Below, piece by piece: positions 53,206-63,600 of a stretch of DNA of 64,000 nucleotides. How positions within the stretch are numbered: position 1 is the stretch's first letter; each line of letters begins with the position of its first letter. The position numbers and the translations under genes are program-made. The stretch is from Glandiceps talaboti. Its lineage: Eukaryota; Hemichordata; Enteropneusta; Spengelidae. Location: the NCBI RefSeq assembly GCF_964340395.1, contig NC_135559.1:17473550-17537549 (forward strand). The letters run 5' to 3'. The notes beneath the pieces are model-generated. The model searched no databases. It saw only the letters and a list, made by a program, of their open reading frames with translations, and was not told where the DNA came from.

Positions 53206-53556
53206 CTATATAAAACATACTATTAAATAATTATCTTGAAATATATGTCTGTTCCTAGTATCTTGTATTAATTTAAGAACCCAGTATTCATTCAAATATT
53301 TAACTTCTTGGTTGTCCTCTGAGTCAGGAAATAAACTTAAGAATTCAATACGTTTAAAAAAATTCTTTTTTTCGACTTCTTTACAAAAGGATAAAATAAT
53401 CTGATATAGTGGTGAGTCTTTCAATTTTGCCCCTGTATTTATAATTAATACATGCATATTTTTCCTTCTCAAGTTGTCCCATTGTAGCTCTACATTAAAA
53501 CCAAGGACTTCTTTGTACTTGTTTAAAAATGTTGTGATGTTATGTTCTCCAAACAT
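53206..53556 (-). CDS. Unknown Polinton protein, 116 aa
   Basis: Intact frame starting MFGEHNITTFLNKYKEVLGF, mixed alpha/beta, with a hydrophobic end. It lies between the capsid-associated gene and the integrase. I do not recognise it. The TATAGTACA-like motif upstream supports it being expressed from its own promoter. Confidence 0.5.
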   Translation of the reverse strand: MFGEHNITTFLNKYKEVLGFNVELQWDNLRRKNMHVLIINTGAKLKDSPLYQIILSFCKEVEKKNFFKRIEFLSLFPDSEDNQEVKYLNEYWVLKLIQDTRNRHIFQDNYLIVCFI

Positions 53557-53668
53557 GCTCTAGCTGTTGTACTATACATTAATAATTAATAATTATACTA
53601 TTTTTTAATTTTTTAAATATTTTCAACCGGTTCCCAAGAACTGAATTTATCGTCATATCCTAACCATT

Positions 53669-54725
53669 TTACCAATGCGTATTCATGGCCTTTGATTTTT
53701 TCTTACGTAATACCCGTTCAATTTTATATTCCTTTGGATGATGTTTCGATTCCTTAGTCATATCAATCAATAATTCTTGCTCATAAAACGTGCCTTCAAT
53801 GTCTTCACCCGATAAATCTTCCAGAGTGTAAACAATAACAGGACCAAAGATAATTTGTTTGATTTTGAAAAGTTCACGTGTATAGTTTGGTAGATATCCT
53901 TTGGCAAACATGTTCTTGTATTTGGAAACTCTCACAGTATCACCGATATTAAACTTCGGAGTTCCATATTCAACAGTGAGATAAGCACCGTACAAATTAT
54001 ACCAAACGATATTTTCATTCTTTGGTAATGATGCTTCCTTCGGAGTCATGTGGATTGAATTGTGGTAAATATTGTTATAACCATCCACTAATCGATCTAG
54101 TACGTCTACCCAATTTCTAGTTTGTTTATCAGTAAAATATTTATACATACGTGATTTAAGTGTCCTGTTAAAACGCTCGACAACTGATGCTTTTTTATCT
54201 GACCGTGTACTAAACCACTCAATTTCACGTTTTTCAAAGAGATCTTTAACATGCTTATTGTAAAATTCTCGACCTTCATCAAATTGTATTTTATTCGGTT
54301 CACGGTCTTTAAAAATTAACTCAAAGGAGTCAGCCATTTCAATACCACGTTTTGACTTGAGTGGTATCGCCCAGGCATACTTCGATAACACATCGATAAC
54401 AGTTAGGATGTAACGATACCCCTGATTCTTACTCTGGTCATTGGGCATACCTACAATGTCAGCTTGCCACTGGTCATCAATTCCATAAACAATTACTTTG
54501 CGGTAAGGGAACTTTTTAATCGCTGGTTTGTGCATAGTGTAAACTTCTTGTTCTTCCAGCCATTGTTTCAATTCCTTATATTTAATTTTATATTTTATTT
54601 TTTTTTATTTTTTTTTGTTTCACTCCGTTCACTTTCTGATCTTCTTTGATTTTATGCCACAATTTTGTGATGCCGCTGTATGCTAAATCAGAATTATAAT
54701 ACAAGTCTCGCAAATACTGATCCAT
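53669..54725 (-). pseudogene. Polinton retroviral-type integrase, frameshifted near its start
   Basis: The N-terminus starts at ATG 54725 (MDQYLRDLYYNSDLAYSG) and breaks in an A-rich tract near 54590-54620. The 53669-54571 frame then carries the catalytic core. Counting from that frame's first codon, D38 (WQADIVGM), D98 (FDEGREF) and E132 (VVERFNR) are the DDE triad, followed by a C-terminal domain with GDTVRVSKYK. Polinton integrases join the linear element ends to host DNA. All three catalytic residues are kept, so loss of function comes from the frameshift and perhaps regulation. Confidence 0.85.
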
Positions 54726-54847
54726 AGTATAGTATATTCTATTAGTAAACATTATTAGTAAATTCTATTATTTGACTATTTATTTATTTATTTAACTATT
54801 TCATTTCTGATTTTTCAATAGCATGTGGCTCTGAATAACCATTCAGT

Positions 54848-55279
54848 TTATAATACTTTGAAATAACGTTCTAATGGTGGAGTATAATTGGCAGCTTTTT
54901 GCATTTCGAGAGACTTCATAAATACTTCCTGAATAAATTCTTGAGGTGTTTCAGAGTAAATATTTGCTTGCGTATATGTTAGTAATTCTTTAAAATTCTG
55001 ATATTGTACTTTTAATCGTGATACTTTATCCGATAATTTTAAGTTTTGGTTGACAACTGTAACAACTATTGGAACAGCTGCTAATAAACTGATAAAAACT
55101 GGAATCGCGGGAACAGCAGCTAATGCTCCAACTCCTGAAATAATTCCACTAGTAATAAGTATCCCTTTATTAACACGACTTAATAATTTGTAAGAACGTC
55201 TATACGCACTACATACTCGTGTTAGATAATCGAGTAGGTCTTGTATCGTTTTAATATTTGCGGTAACTTGGTCAATCAT
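54848..55279 (-). CDS. Polinton membrane protein, 143 aa
   Basis: Helical N-terminus, then a hydrophobic hairpin at about residues 41-75 (ILITSGIISGVGALAAVPAI and FISLLAAVPIVVTVV), then a coiled region and the end ANYTPPLERYFKVL. Intact frame. Proteins with this layout and a PPLERYFKV-like end are found in related elements. The role is unknown; a pore-like or virion membrane function is conceivable. Confidence 0.6.
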   Translation of the reverse strand: MIDQVTANIKTIQDLLDYLTRVCSAYRRSYKLLSRVNKGILITSGIISGVGALAAVPAIPVFISLLAAVPIVVTVVNQNLKLSDKVSRLKVQYQNFKELLTYTQANIYSETPQEFIQEVFMKSLEMQKAANYTPPLERYFKVL

Positions 55280-55417
55280 TTTGTGGTATCACCTGTATCA
55301 CCTTATAATTATGTTATAATTATAGAAATATTATTTTTTAAAGGTTTGATAATTAAAGTGGAACGCCAGGTTACTTTTGAATAACTAGGATCGTAAATTA
55401 TAAAAGCAATAGTGACT

Positions 55418-55600
55418 TTAACCTTTTTTAAAATAGTAAAGAACCGATATTTTAATTTTATCATCTAATCTTATAGTAAAGGTAATTATTGTGGGACTTT
55501 CAATTTTTTTTAAATTATCATTGGATTCTATAAAATGTTGAATATGATAACTTCCTGGTAGAATAAAGAAACCATTATTATCAATTATATTATAGCATTA
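55418..55600 (-). pseudogene. 3' fragment of a Polinton gene cut by an insertion
   Basis: A minus-strand frame ends at TAA 55418-55420 and is open back to the inverted-repeat element at 55603. It contains GFFILPGSYHIQHFIES, reminiscent of the PGNYN..L pattern in the penton-like gene at 56653, so it may be a paralogous jelly-roll protein. Its 5' part was not found on the other side of the insertion. Confidence 0.4.
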
Positions 55601-55602
55601 CC

Positions 55603-55978
55603 AATTCCAGTGAATTTTGTGATGTCATCGCTGTACATTATTACTGATAATGTACTCCGTTATTGGGCACCGCGGCCCCGGAACGAGCATAACAATACAA
55701 GCTTATTTGTTCTGTTTCTTCATACGACTAGGTATTTTTTCGAAATGTATGTTGTTACTTATGATTGTTATTTCTACTTTTTAAAAATGCAACGCATTCA
55801 TGAAACAAATTTGTGTTCACAGCAGTTCATTTAAGTGTATATGTGTGTGTACGTGTATGTACGTGTGTCGCTAGGATTAATATTCAGCTTCCGGGCCGAA
55901 CATGGCAGACGATTTTCAGCGCTGTGTATTTTATACATTGTTTTGCGTTTCTCGGTCTGCAAATTCACTGGAATTGGC
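55603..55978. mobile_element. Short inverted-repeat (MITE-like) insertion in the Polinton
   Basis: CCAATTCCAGTGAATTT at 55603 is repeated inverted, ending at 55978. The interior has higher GC and GT-rich tracts unlike the flanking Polinton DNA. Its 74-codon frame has no motif. Target duplication unclear. Confidence 0.7.
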
Positions 55979-55994
55979 AAAACTATAAAATAAT

Positions 55995-56195
55995 AACAAT
56001 AATGTACGCCCTCCTAGATAGAATATGAAAATAATATGTTTAAATTAAAGCCGATTCCGCCTCCAAAACCTAAAACAGAAGAAAGAGGAGAAGAAATTGC
56101 AATAATTGAATTAGATAAAAAAAAATTGTTAAACTATTTGGTCTTATGTAGTAAATACGGATAAAGTATTATTTAAACAATAATGTACGCCCTCC
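55995..56195. repeat. 20-bp direct repeat AACAATAATGTACGCCCTCC
   Basis: Perfect copies at 55995-56014 and 56176-56195 bracket a short + strand frame. They may be a footprint of local duplication. Confidence 0.8.
56036..56164 (+). CDS. Possible 42-aa Polinton peptide
   Basis: ATG 56036 to TAA 56164 encodes a proline/lysine start (MFKLKPIPPPKPKTEERG) and a helical end. Its composition is unlike random AT-rich DNA, but it has no homologue I recognise and may be a fragment of a larger gene. Confidence 0.3.
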   Translation: MFKLKPIPPPKPKTEERGEEIAIIELDKKKLLNYLVLCSKYG

Positions 56196-56589
56196 CAGCC
56201 CATAATGGACTCAAACAAACTTTGCACTCCATAATGGGCTCGGCTGTCACCTCGCCCATTATGTCGTTCAAAGTTTGCTCGTGGTAATTCAAAAGCATAG
56301 ACGTAGCATCTCTGTTGCTATACGCAAAACCAAATGGTACATGATGTTTTGATACTCTATATTCTTCGATTGTCTCATCTACATCATTTAGGTCTACTAA
56401 ATTATTGGTATGTTCGTGTGATTGAACTGCCGCTTGTTCTAAATTAAATGATTTAGGTTCATTTTTCCATCTTAAAACAAAATCTTTATTATTATGTCGT
56501 CCGGATAAATTCGACACGTTAACATCTTTGAGATCATCAAGTGCATATCCTAGAGATCTTCCAATACCTAGTCCAAAATTTGATGGCAT
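56173..56589 (-). CDS. Unknown Polinton protein, up to 138 aa
   Basis: The frame opens MPSNFGLGIGRSLGYALDDL, with an acidic middle part (LVDLNDVDETIEEYRV). The last 25 or so codons run through CCATTATGGG-type repeats that look foreign, so the true C-terminus may be lost. An AT-rich stretch with ATTATAGTATAT precedes it, shared divergently with the + strand gene at 56653. Confidence 0.45.
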   Translation of the reverse strand: MPSNFGLGIGRSLGYALDDLKDVNVSNLSGRHNNKDFVLRWKNEPKSFNLEQAAVQSHEHTNNLVDLNDVDETIEEYRVSKHHVPFGFAYSNRDATSMLLNYHEQTLNDIMGEVTAEPIMECKVCLSPLWAGRAYIIV

Positions 56590-56652
56590 ATTATAGTATT
56601 TATTATTTCGTATTTTGTATATAATAATAATATACTATAATATTTAAAAACA

Positions 56653-57302
56653 ATGAAGTTGTATATAAACGAAAAATCTAATGATATTACTATCAGTTTT
56701 ACAGAAACGTTGATTGGTTATAAACAAATACGATTGTTGGAGTGTAAACTATATAATTCCTGGTATAATATTCCGGAAGAAAACAATGAAATTACCTTTA
56801 CCGCTAACCTTAAAACGTCAGTTAAAAAAGTAGAACCAGGTAATTACAATGTAGATACATTATCGCAAGCGATTGTTAGATCCAAATTGATTAATTTTAA
56901 GAAAATTTTACCAACAGGAAAAACACAAATGGTACTCAGTGATAACGTTAAAGTAGACTTTTCAAAACCTTGGTTTTCAAGAGAAGGAATATATTTCATC
57001 GGGTATTAGTCCAAACAAAGCAGATTTTCTTCCTGTGACTGAATACGTAGTTTACTGCGATAAATCTAGATACACCTACTAATTACATCAATGGGAAAAG
57101 GTCTAATTATTTACAAATTTTAACGATACAGGAAAATAAGGGTGAAATAGGAGAACCTGTGACTTATTCATTTCCTCCTAATATTCCAGTACCCATCAAG
57201 AAAATGAATATAACTAATCTTCGAATTTGGATAACTAATCAAAATAATGAACCAATAGATTTTAATGGTTGGCCAATTTCATTTCAACTCGAGCTTACTT
57301 AA
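56653..57302 (+). pseudogene. Penton-like minor capsid candidate, frameshifted
   Basis: ATG 56653 follows TATACTATAATATT. The first frame (to 57009) is beta-rich (ITISFTETLIGYKQIRLLEC) with EPGNYNVDTLSQAI. After a frameshift near 57000 another frame continues to TAA 57302 with ISPNKADFLPVTEYVVY and ends INFRIWITNQNN-like strands (NLRIWITNQNNEPIDFNGWP). A C-terminal 'DFNG-P--F-LEL' strand is common in single-jelly-roll penton and related virion proteins. I infer minor capsid/penton; a fibre-type protein is the alternative. Confidence 0.5.
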
Positions 57303-57318
57303 AAGTTTACTTAAAAGT

Positions 57319-58638
57319 TTACTTAAAGCAACCTAAATCAACATGACCATATGCTAACGTGTTACGATGATCAACGACATAACGTTTATCATTGAAGCAA
57401 CTTAGAGAAGTTTTATTGATTTTGTAACTACCGATCTGATGATTGATCGATCGTATAGTATTCATATAATGTTTCATTTGTAAATTTTCAAAAAGTACAG
57501 TCTTATATTCTTCGTGGGTGATATTCTTTTTAATAACTATCTTTTTCATTCCTTTTGCTTTTCGAGTTGATGAAGTTTCTGTGATATAAGAATACATTTT
57601 ACTTCGAAGTCCAATAAATTCAGTGATTGGTAAACCGGCACATTCATCTTTCATTTTACAGATTATCTTTTTATTATAATCAAAATAGTATGGACTCTCA
57701 ATGAGTAATCACTATTATCGAACAGGTCTTTGTCTTGATAGAAATCTTTATAAGAGTCATTAGTTTTAATTTCGTACATTAATGAATCGGTATCTGTGAA
57801 TAACAACTTTGCTAATGAACCATATTTTTCTTTGATATAGTTGTAATGAAAGTCATACATTAAAGTTTTGGACAAATCAAGAATACACATCCCAACATAT
57901 AAAGGTTGATTTAAAGTTAATCGTTCCTTTTTAATTTCAACAGCAACCAATCCTTTCGTTATAATTTTTTGCATAACAAAAGTTGGTTTAGCTACTAATT
58001 TTTTTATTTGTTTTTCTGATGTACATAATTTTATATTACGATGCTTACGTACATTCATCATGGTTCATCCAAATACAGAGTTATTCATTAGTTTGAAGAA
58101 ATCTTTTTCGAAGGCATTTTTAGCTTTTTTTCTTTTTTCCGTGTTAAATAAGATGTATTGCGACATCCACTTTGATTGATTAAACTCAATAGCTCTATGG
58201 ATTTTAGTGACTTTTAAACCGAGTGATAAATATTGTTTTAAGTTTTGGAAATGAAGTACGTAATTCCTTTTTGGTTTCAAAGTTGTAGTTAATTTCTCTA
58301 TATTTCCACATTTGATATTAAATAAGTCATGTATCTTTTTGTTATTTGGGGATAACATGTCTTCAGTAATACATAATCTCTCAGGTGCTAAAGGATAATC
58401 ATTGTGGAGATCATGTAACTCGCTAGGATATTCAAGATCAACTTCAAGGATTAATTTACGGTCACTTTCATTGGTGTACTTACTTAAGTCTTTACAGTCA
58501 AGCTCATTTACATCAACCCATTTAAATCCATCCGTTGGTAAAGACTGAACCATTGCCAAACCATATAGATTATTTGCATCTAAATACATGATATATTTTG
58601 ATTCCTGAGCCGGATCATAATCTTTCATGTATGGATTG
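57319..58638 (-). pseudogene. Polinton protein-primed family B DNA polymerase, 3' half
   Basis: Motif A YLDANNLYG (58560-58600) provides the first catalytic Asp. Motif B KLMNNSVFG ends at an in-frame TGA (58065-58067). Motif C FTDTDSL lies in the same frame after the stop (about 57780-57800). A frameshift near 57670-57720 leads to the last part (57319-57654), with GLRSKMYSYI and the end DKRYVVDHRNTLAYGH. The exonuclease and protein-priming part is missing here because a gypsy element has inserted just upstream of motif A at 58639; the rest should lie beyond its far LTR. Confidence 0.88.
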
Positions 58639-59395
58639 TGTCACAAGATGGTCGAGTGACACACACAACTAAAGTATAGAATGGAGTATAGTATAAATGA
58701 AGCGACAGAGAACAACATATCAATTGAAAATACTGTATTTGACCATGAAATAATATTACATAAAATGAAACGGAACGTGCTATACATATCCCCTGATACA
58801 CTTTTCAGGTTGTACAGAAATAACAAACAAGGCTTATAAATGCATAGTTATGGTGATGACAGGTACTAACTAATTATTTAGCAAATTCTAGTCCACGAGG
58901 CAGCAAACCGTTGTACACGTGAAATGTGAAGTTCAAATGGCTGTCAGCCAGTCCGTATTGTCAATTATCCGCATGTCATGGACTCACCAGTTTTACACGG
59001 TACTAAGTACAGTCAATGTCCGTAGTCCATTAGCAAATTAACGTAGTGTCCCTTTGGTGTAGGTTAAGTTCTCGTTGTGGAATAATACACGCCCATGCGA
59101 CAGCAACCAGTAGCCAGCAAGTCGGCAGCTCCAAGCTAGCAGTATCCACCTTCAGGCCTTGATGTTCAAAGTTAGGAGAAGCATGTGTTCACTGGCTTCG
59201 ATAGTATTTATAGGGGTCTCCTTAACGTTGATTGGGTACACATAAAGTTCAACAGATGTTTAGCTGTAGACATGTAAATTAGCACACTGTCATCACGAAA
59301 AGGTCCCTGACCTATACCTGTCATCACCATTCATCAAAAGGTCACTAGTTCAGTAAACTAAAGAATCTATTATTCAAAATCACCACCTTGTGACA
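58639..59395 (-). repeat. 3' LTR of the gypsy element (757 bp)
   Basis: On both strands it starts TGTCACAAG and ends CTTGTGACA, 9-bp inverted ends. Just inside, on the minus strand, AATAGGGGAGCAA directly before the LTR is the polypurine tract. The target duplication cannot be checked because the 5' LTR is outside the window. Confidence 0.85.
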
Positions 59396-59480
59396 TTGCT
59401 CCCCTATTCAAGACAAAATATGGGGACCATTTCTTTGTCTAAATACTGATTTTGAAAGTGACATTTTCTAGACAATTGTT

Positions 59481-60600
59481 CTAAACCACAATTATCATGG
59501 AAATCAAATTATAAACTGTAGCTTTTAGAGTATTATTTATTGACTCGCTGTAGATTTCAAGCTTCGAAATTCTACACTGCATGTTGGACATTGAACTTCG
59601 ACTTAAAAAGTCTGCTCCAATATTGTCCTTACCCTGGATTGCATAGATTGAATAGTCAAATGACTGTAGATACAATGCCCACCTCATCAATCTACTGTTA
59701 ACAACTTTGGCTCTCTGTAGATAGATGAGTGGCTGATGATCGGTTTCCAATACAAACATTTTGCCATGTAAATATTGCTGAAATTTCTGTATTGCCCAGA
59801 TAATAGCTAGACATTCCTTTTCTATAACGGAATAGGCTTTCTCTCTAGTTAGTAGTTTTCGGCTTGCATACGCTACTGGGAACTTCCCATCATCATACTC
59901 TTGCATCAACAGTGATCCAAGACCTACATCAGATGCATCAGTTCGTAAGATAATGTTCTACTAAAATCAGGGAGCCTTAAAATCGGTTCCTTGCTCAATA
60001 AATCTTTCAGAACATTAAATGCTCGTTCTTGTGGGTCACCCCACAGTACTTTCTTGGGTTTACCCTTTTTTGTCAGATCACTTAGGGGGGCAGCAACAGT
60101 GGCAAAGTTTGGCACAAACTTTCTATAATATCCTGCCAAGCCTAGAAATGATTTTACTTCCTTTACACTCTCAGGACGTTTTACATTGAGTATTGCCTGG
60201 ATTTTCTGTGGCATTACTTGCAGTAATCCTTTGCCCACTTCGTGACCAATAAATTCTAGAGATTTATATCCAAAATAGCATTTGGTTGGTCTTGCGGTGA
60301 GATTAGCATCTCGTAATCTAGACATAGTTTCTCGTATCGTATTAAGATGTTGTTCCCAAGTAACCGTTGCTATGAGAATGTCATCTAAGAGATTCTCAAC
60401 ATTATCTACACCCAACAGTAAAGTTCTCATGACCCTGCTAAAGGTTGCCGGTGCATTTTTTAATCCAAAAGGCATCTTCCTAAACTGAAAGAGCCCCGAT
60501 GGCGTTAGAAAAGCGGTCTTTTCTTTCACGTCATCTCTAAGTGGAATTTGCCAATATCCTTTGGTCAGATCGATCTTAGAAAAGTAGCACCCTTTTGCTA
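59481..60600 (-). pseudogene. gypsy RT (palm-thumb) and RNase H, frameshifted
   Basis: The frame 59924-60600 continues RT after a shift at about 60600: DLTKGYWQIPL, then FQFRKMPFGLKNAPATF, then the catalytic box NLLDDILIAT. The residue two before DD is Leu, where the family mostly has Tyr or Phe. The connection region GYYRKFVPNF follows. A second shift near 59945 leads into RNase H, with DASDVGLGSLL, ECLAIIWAI, TDHQPL and the last motif QGKDNIGADFLSR. RNase H acidic residues are all visible. The shifts separate RT from its own fingers and from RNase H. Confidence 0.88.
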
Positions 60601-63600
60601 ATCCTCTGGATTTGGCATAGGCTCTGCATCAAAAATTGTAATCTTGTTCAATTTTCTAAAGTCTATACAGAACCTATTAGAACCATCTTTCTTTTTAACT
60701 ATTACAATGGGTGACGCGTAAGGTGAAAATGATGGTTCAATTACACCTATATGTAGCATACTTTCTACCTCATGCTTGATAGTATCTCTCATTGCAAATG
60801 GTAAGGGGTAGGGTCTGGACTTAACGGGGTCATTAGTAGTTAATTTGATATCATGCTCCCCTAACTTACTCTGTCCTGGAATATCTGTCAATACGTCAGA
60901 GTATTCCCTAAGCACTTCTCTTAATTCTCTCTGTTGGATATCATGCAATTTATCAGACACTTTCACATTCTCCACTGATTCCGTCATCTCCGTCGGTACA
61001 GTCTGCACCAATTCTATTAAAGACGCATCTCTTTCATCCTCATCACTACTTTCTATAACAGCAGTAGCAACACAATTCATAATTCCCGTCATTGTAGCTA
61101 TATCACTATGATCACTCTGATTAGTCGCCTCCTCTCTGTCAGTGGGTACTTTCCTTTCCTCATACTTCTTTAATAGGTTTGCATGATATATCTTAACCTT
61201 TCCTTTAACATATATCCTATAGTCCATTTCTCCTACTACTTCCTTTACTTTATATGGACCCTGCCACTGCATCAGTAATTTATTGTAGTTAGTAGGCAAC
61301 AAGATTAACACTTTATCATCTACTTTGAATTTCCTAGCCTTAGATTTATGATCGTAGTATTTTTTATATCGAACTTGAGACTTTCCTAACTCCGTCATTG
61401 CTAACTTGCATGTTTCCTCTAATCTCTGTCTTAAATCTAACACATATTGGTATGTGCTTTTCACTTCTGGTATGGCTATATCCTTAGTCCAGAGTTCTGA
61501 TAGGATAGTCATAGGACCCCTGACAGTTCTACCATACAACAATTCGAATGGGGAGAATCCCATACTTTCCTGAGGAACTTCTCTATAAGCAAATAGCACA
61601 GGGTCTACATATCTATCCCAGTCCTTAGGACGTTCTGCACACATTTTCTTAAGCATACTTTTCAAAACGCCATTAAATCTCTCGACTAATCCATTACAAG
61701 CAGGATGATAAGGAGTTGTAGTCAAATGTTTAATTGACAGTAACCTATTAACCTCTTTCATTATATCCGCCACAAATAGAGTTCCTAAATCAGTAAGTAT
61801 TTCTTGTGGTATCCCAACTCTACTATATATGCTTACTAATGCTTCAGCCACCACCTCCGCTTGTATTCGTTTTAATACTACCGCTTCAGGGTATCTAGTA
61901 GCATAATCCATCAAGGTAAGTATATACCTATTACCCCTGTCAGTTACAGGCTCTATTGGTCCTACCAGGTCTACAGCAACTTTTTGGAATGGAACATCAA
62001 TTAGAGGCATAGTACCTAATGGTACTTTAGTGACTCGACCCTTAGAAATTGTCTTCTGACAGATATCACATGACCTACAATACCTGACCACTTCACTATA
62101 TATACCCGGCCAATAAAATTGAGCGGCAATTTTGTCATATGTTTTCTTAGCTCCTAAATGTCCTCCGACAATAGATTCGTGAGCTAAACTCATCACTTCG
62201 TTTCTTAATTTCTGTGGTACCACCAACTGAGTGAATACTTTGCCTAGTTCCACCCTAGGAGATGTACATTCTAGATACACCAGACCTTTCTTTATAAAGA
62301 ATCTAGCTTTATTTTCTCTACCCGTGTTTACTTCCTCGTTAGTCATTGCTAACTTCCTAACACGTTCTAATGTTTGATCTGTTTGCTGAGCTTCCTTCAG
62401 TACCTCTACAGTAATTGGCTCCTTGCTAGTGCCCTTACTTAACTCAGGAACTACTAACTTTTTTACTGGCTTCCCTTGAGCTATCCTTTGCGCCATTGTC
62501 TGTACTGTTTGCACAACAAATCTCTCGCATTTGTCTACAACTGCCTCCCCTTGAGCGGCAATCTCAGCATCATCGTTAAGTACCTGATCTACAACATTTG
62601 AAATACACTCAGATTTCTTAGTTGCTTCCATATTATGCTTAAAACTACACATAGACTCATTAGTTACTTCTGGATCAGTACCTACATTACTAGGGATACA
62701 TTCAAATTCCTTAGTAACACTAACAGTAATATCAGCACCACTAGGAATACACGCAGACTCCTTCGTTATGGTACTATCAACACTACTAGGAATACACTCG
62801 GATTCCTTAGCTTTATCTACCTTTAAGTTAGCATGTAGTTTATGCCAATTCAAATCGGGGTCACTAGGCTTCCTAACACCATCCACATTTCCTAATACTA
62901 AATCATACACAGGAGTCTCCATGCACATAGCTTCTACTTCACCTACATAAAAAGGTGTGTCAACCTCAATCCTAGCTATGGGAGCCTTTCTACACGTCCT
63001 GTCTATCATGATATAGGTTCTGACTTCACCTGTCATTTGGTTATGTTTCACAAGGCCCTTCCTTATCACGACCCCATTACAACCACTATCTCTCAAAACG
63101 TTTACCTGCCGACCATTTACTTCACCCTTAACAACTGGCATATTATCGATATGATTACGGTTTGCTGCTAGGCTAGTCATACTAATTACGGGCAATATAT
63201 GACCGCATCTTAATTCTACATTACTTTTACCATCTAAATTTAGACAGCCTCCTTCCTCACAACAGGGTTCGATAACTTGAGTACATGTTGCTACCTGTAT
63301 GGTATCTGTCCCACGGTTAGGCTTATTATCTTGTTCAACCTGAACTAAACTTGCTACTTTGTGTGGACCCCTTGTTCCACTAGCCACTCTACTCTTACTC
63401 CAACAATTGACACTAATATGACCTGTCTTTCCACAACTAAAACATCTTTTAATTCCTGTTCGCCTAGTAGTATCTATCTCTTGGCTTCCCGTCTGTCTCC
63501 CTACAGCATTACTCTTAGCACTTACAAATTTCTGACCTTGAAATGTATTTTTCTGACTTTTCACCTGTTCTTTTGGGCCCACCTGTTCTCTTGCCTCTCT

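Larger units (their letters stand above)
44597..58638 (-). mobile_element. Polinton/Maverick element, decayed, right part outside the window
   Basis: A block of densely packed, mostly minus-strand genes includes the hallmark set: family B DNA polymerase, retroviral-type integrase, A32-like packaging ATPase and double-jelly-roll major capsid protein. Intergenic gaps are short and very AT-rich. An adenovirus-type protease was not seen and may lie in the missing part. Four in-frame stops, several frameshifts and three insertions (50654-51090, 55603-55978, and the gypsy element at 58639) show an inactive copy. Element ends are uncertain. Confidence 0.9.

Noticed and set aside
45182-58067. Alternative genetic code to explain the in-frame stops
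   Set aside because: Both TAA and TGA occur as internal stops and as normal terminators, and frameshifts are also present, so decay is simpler.
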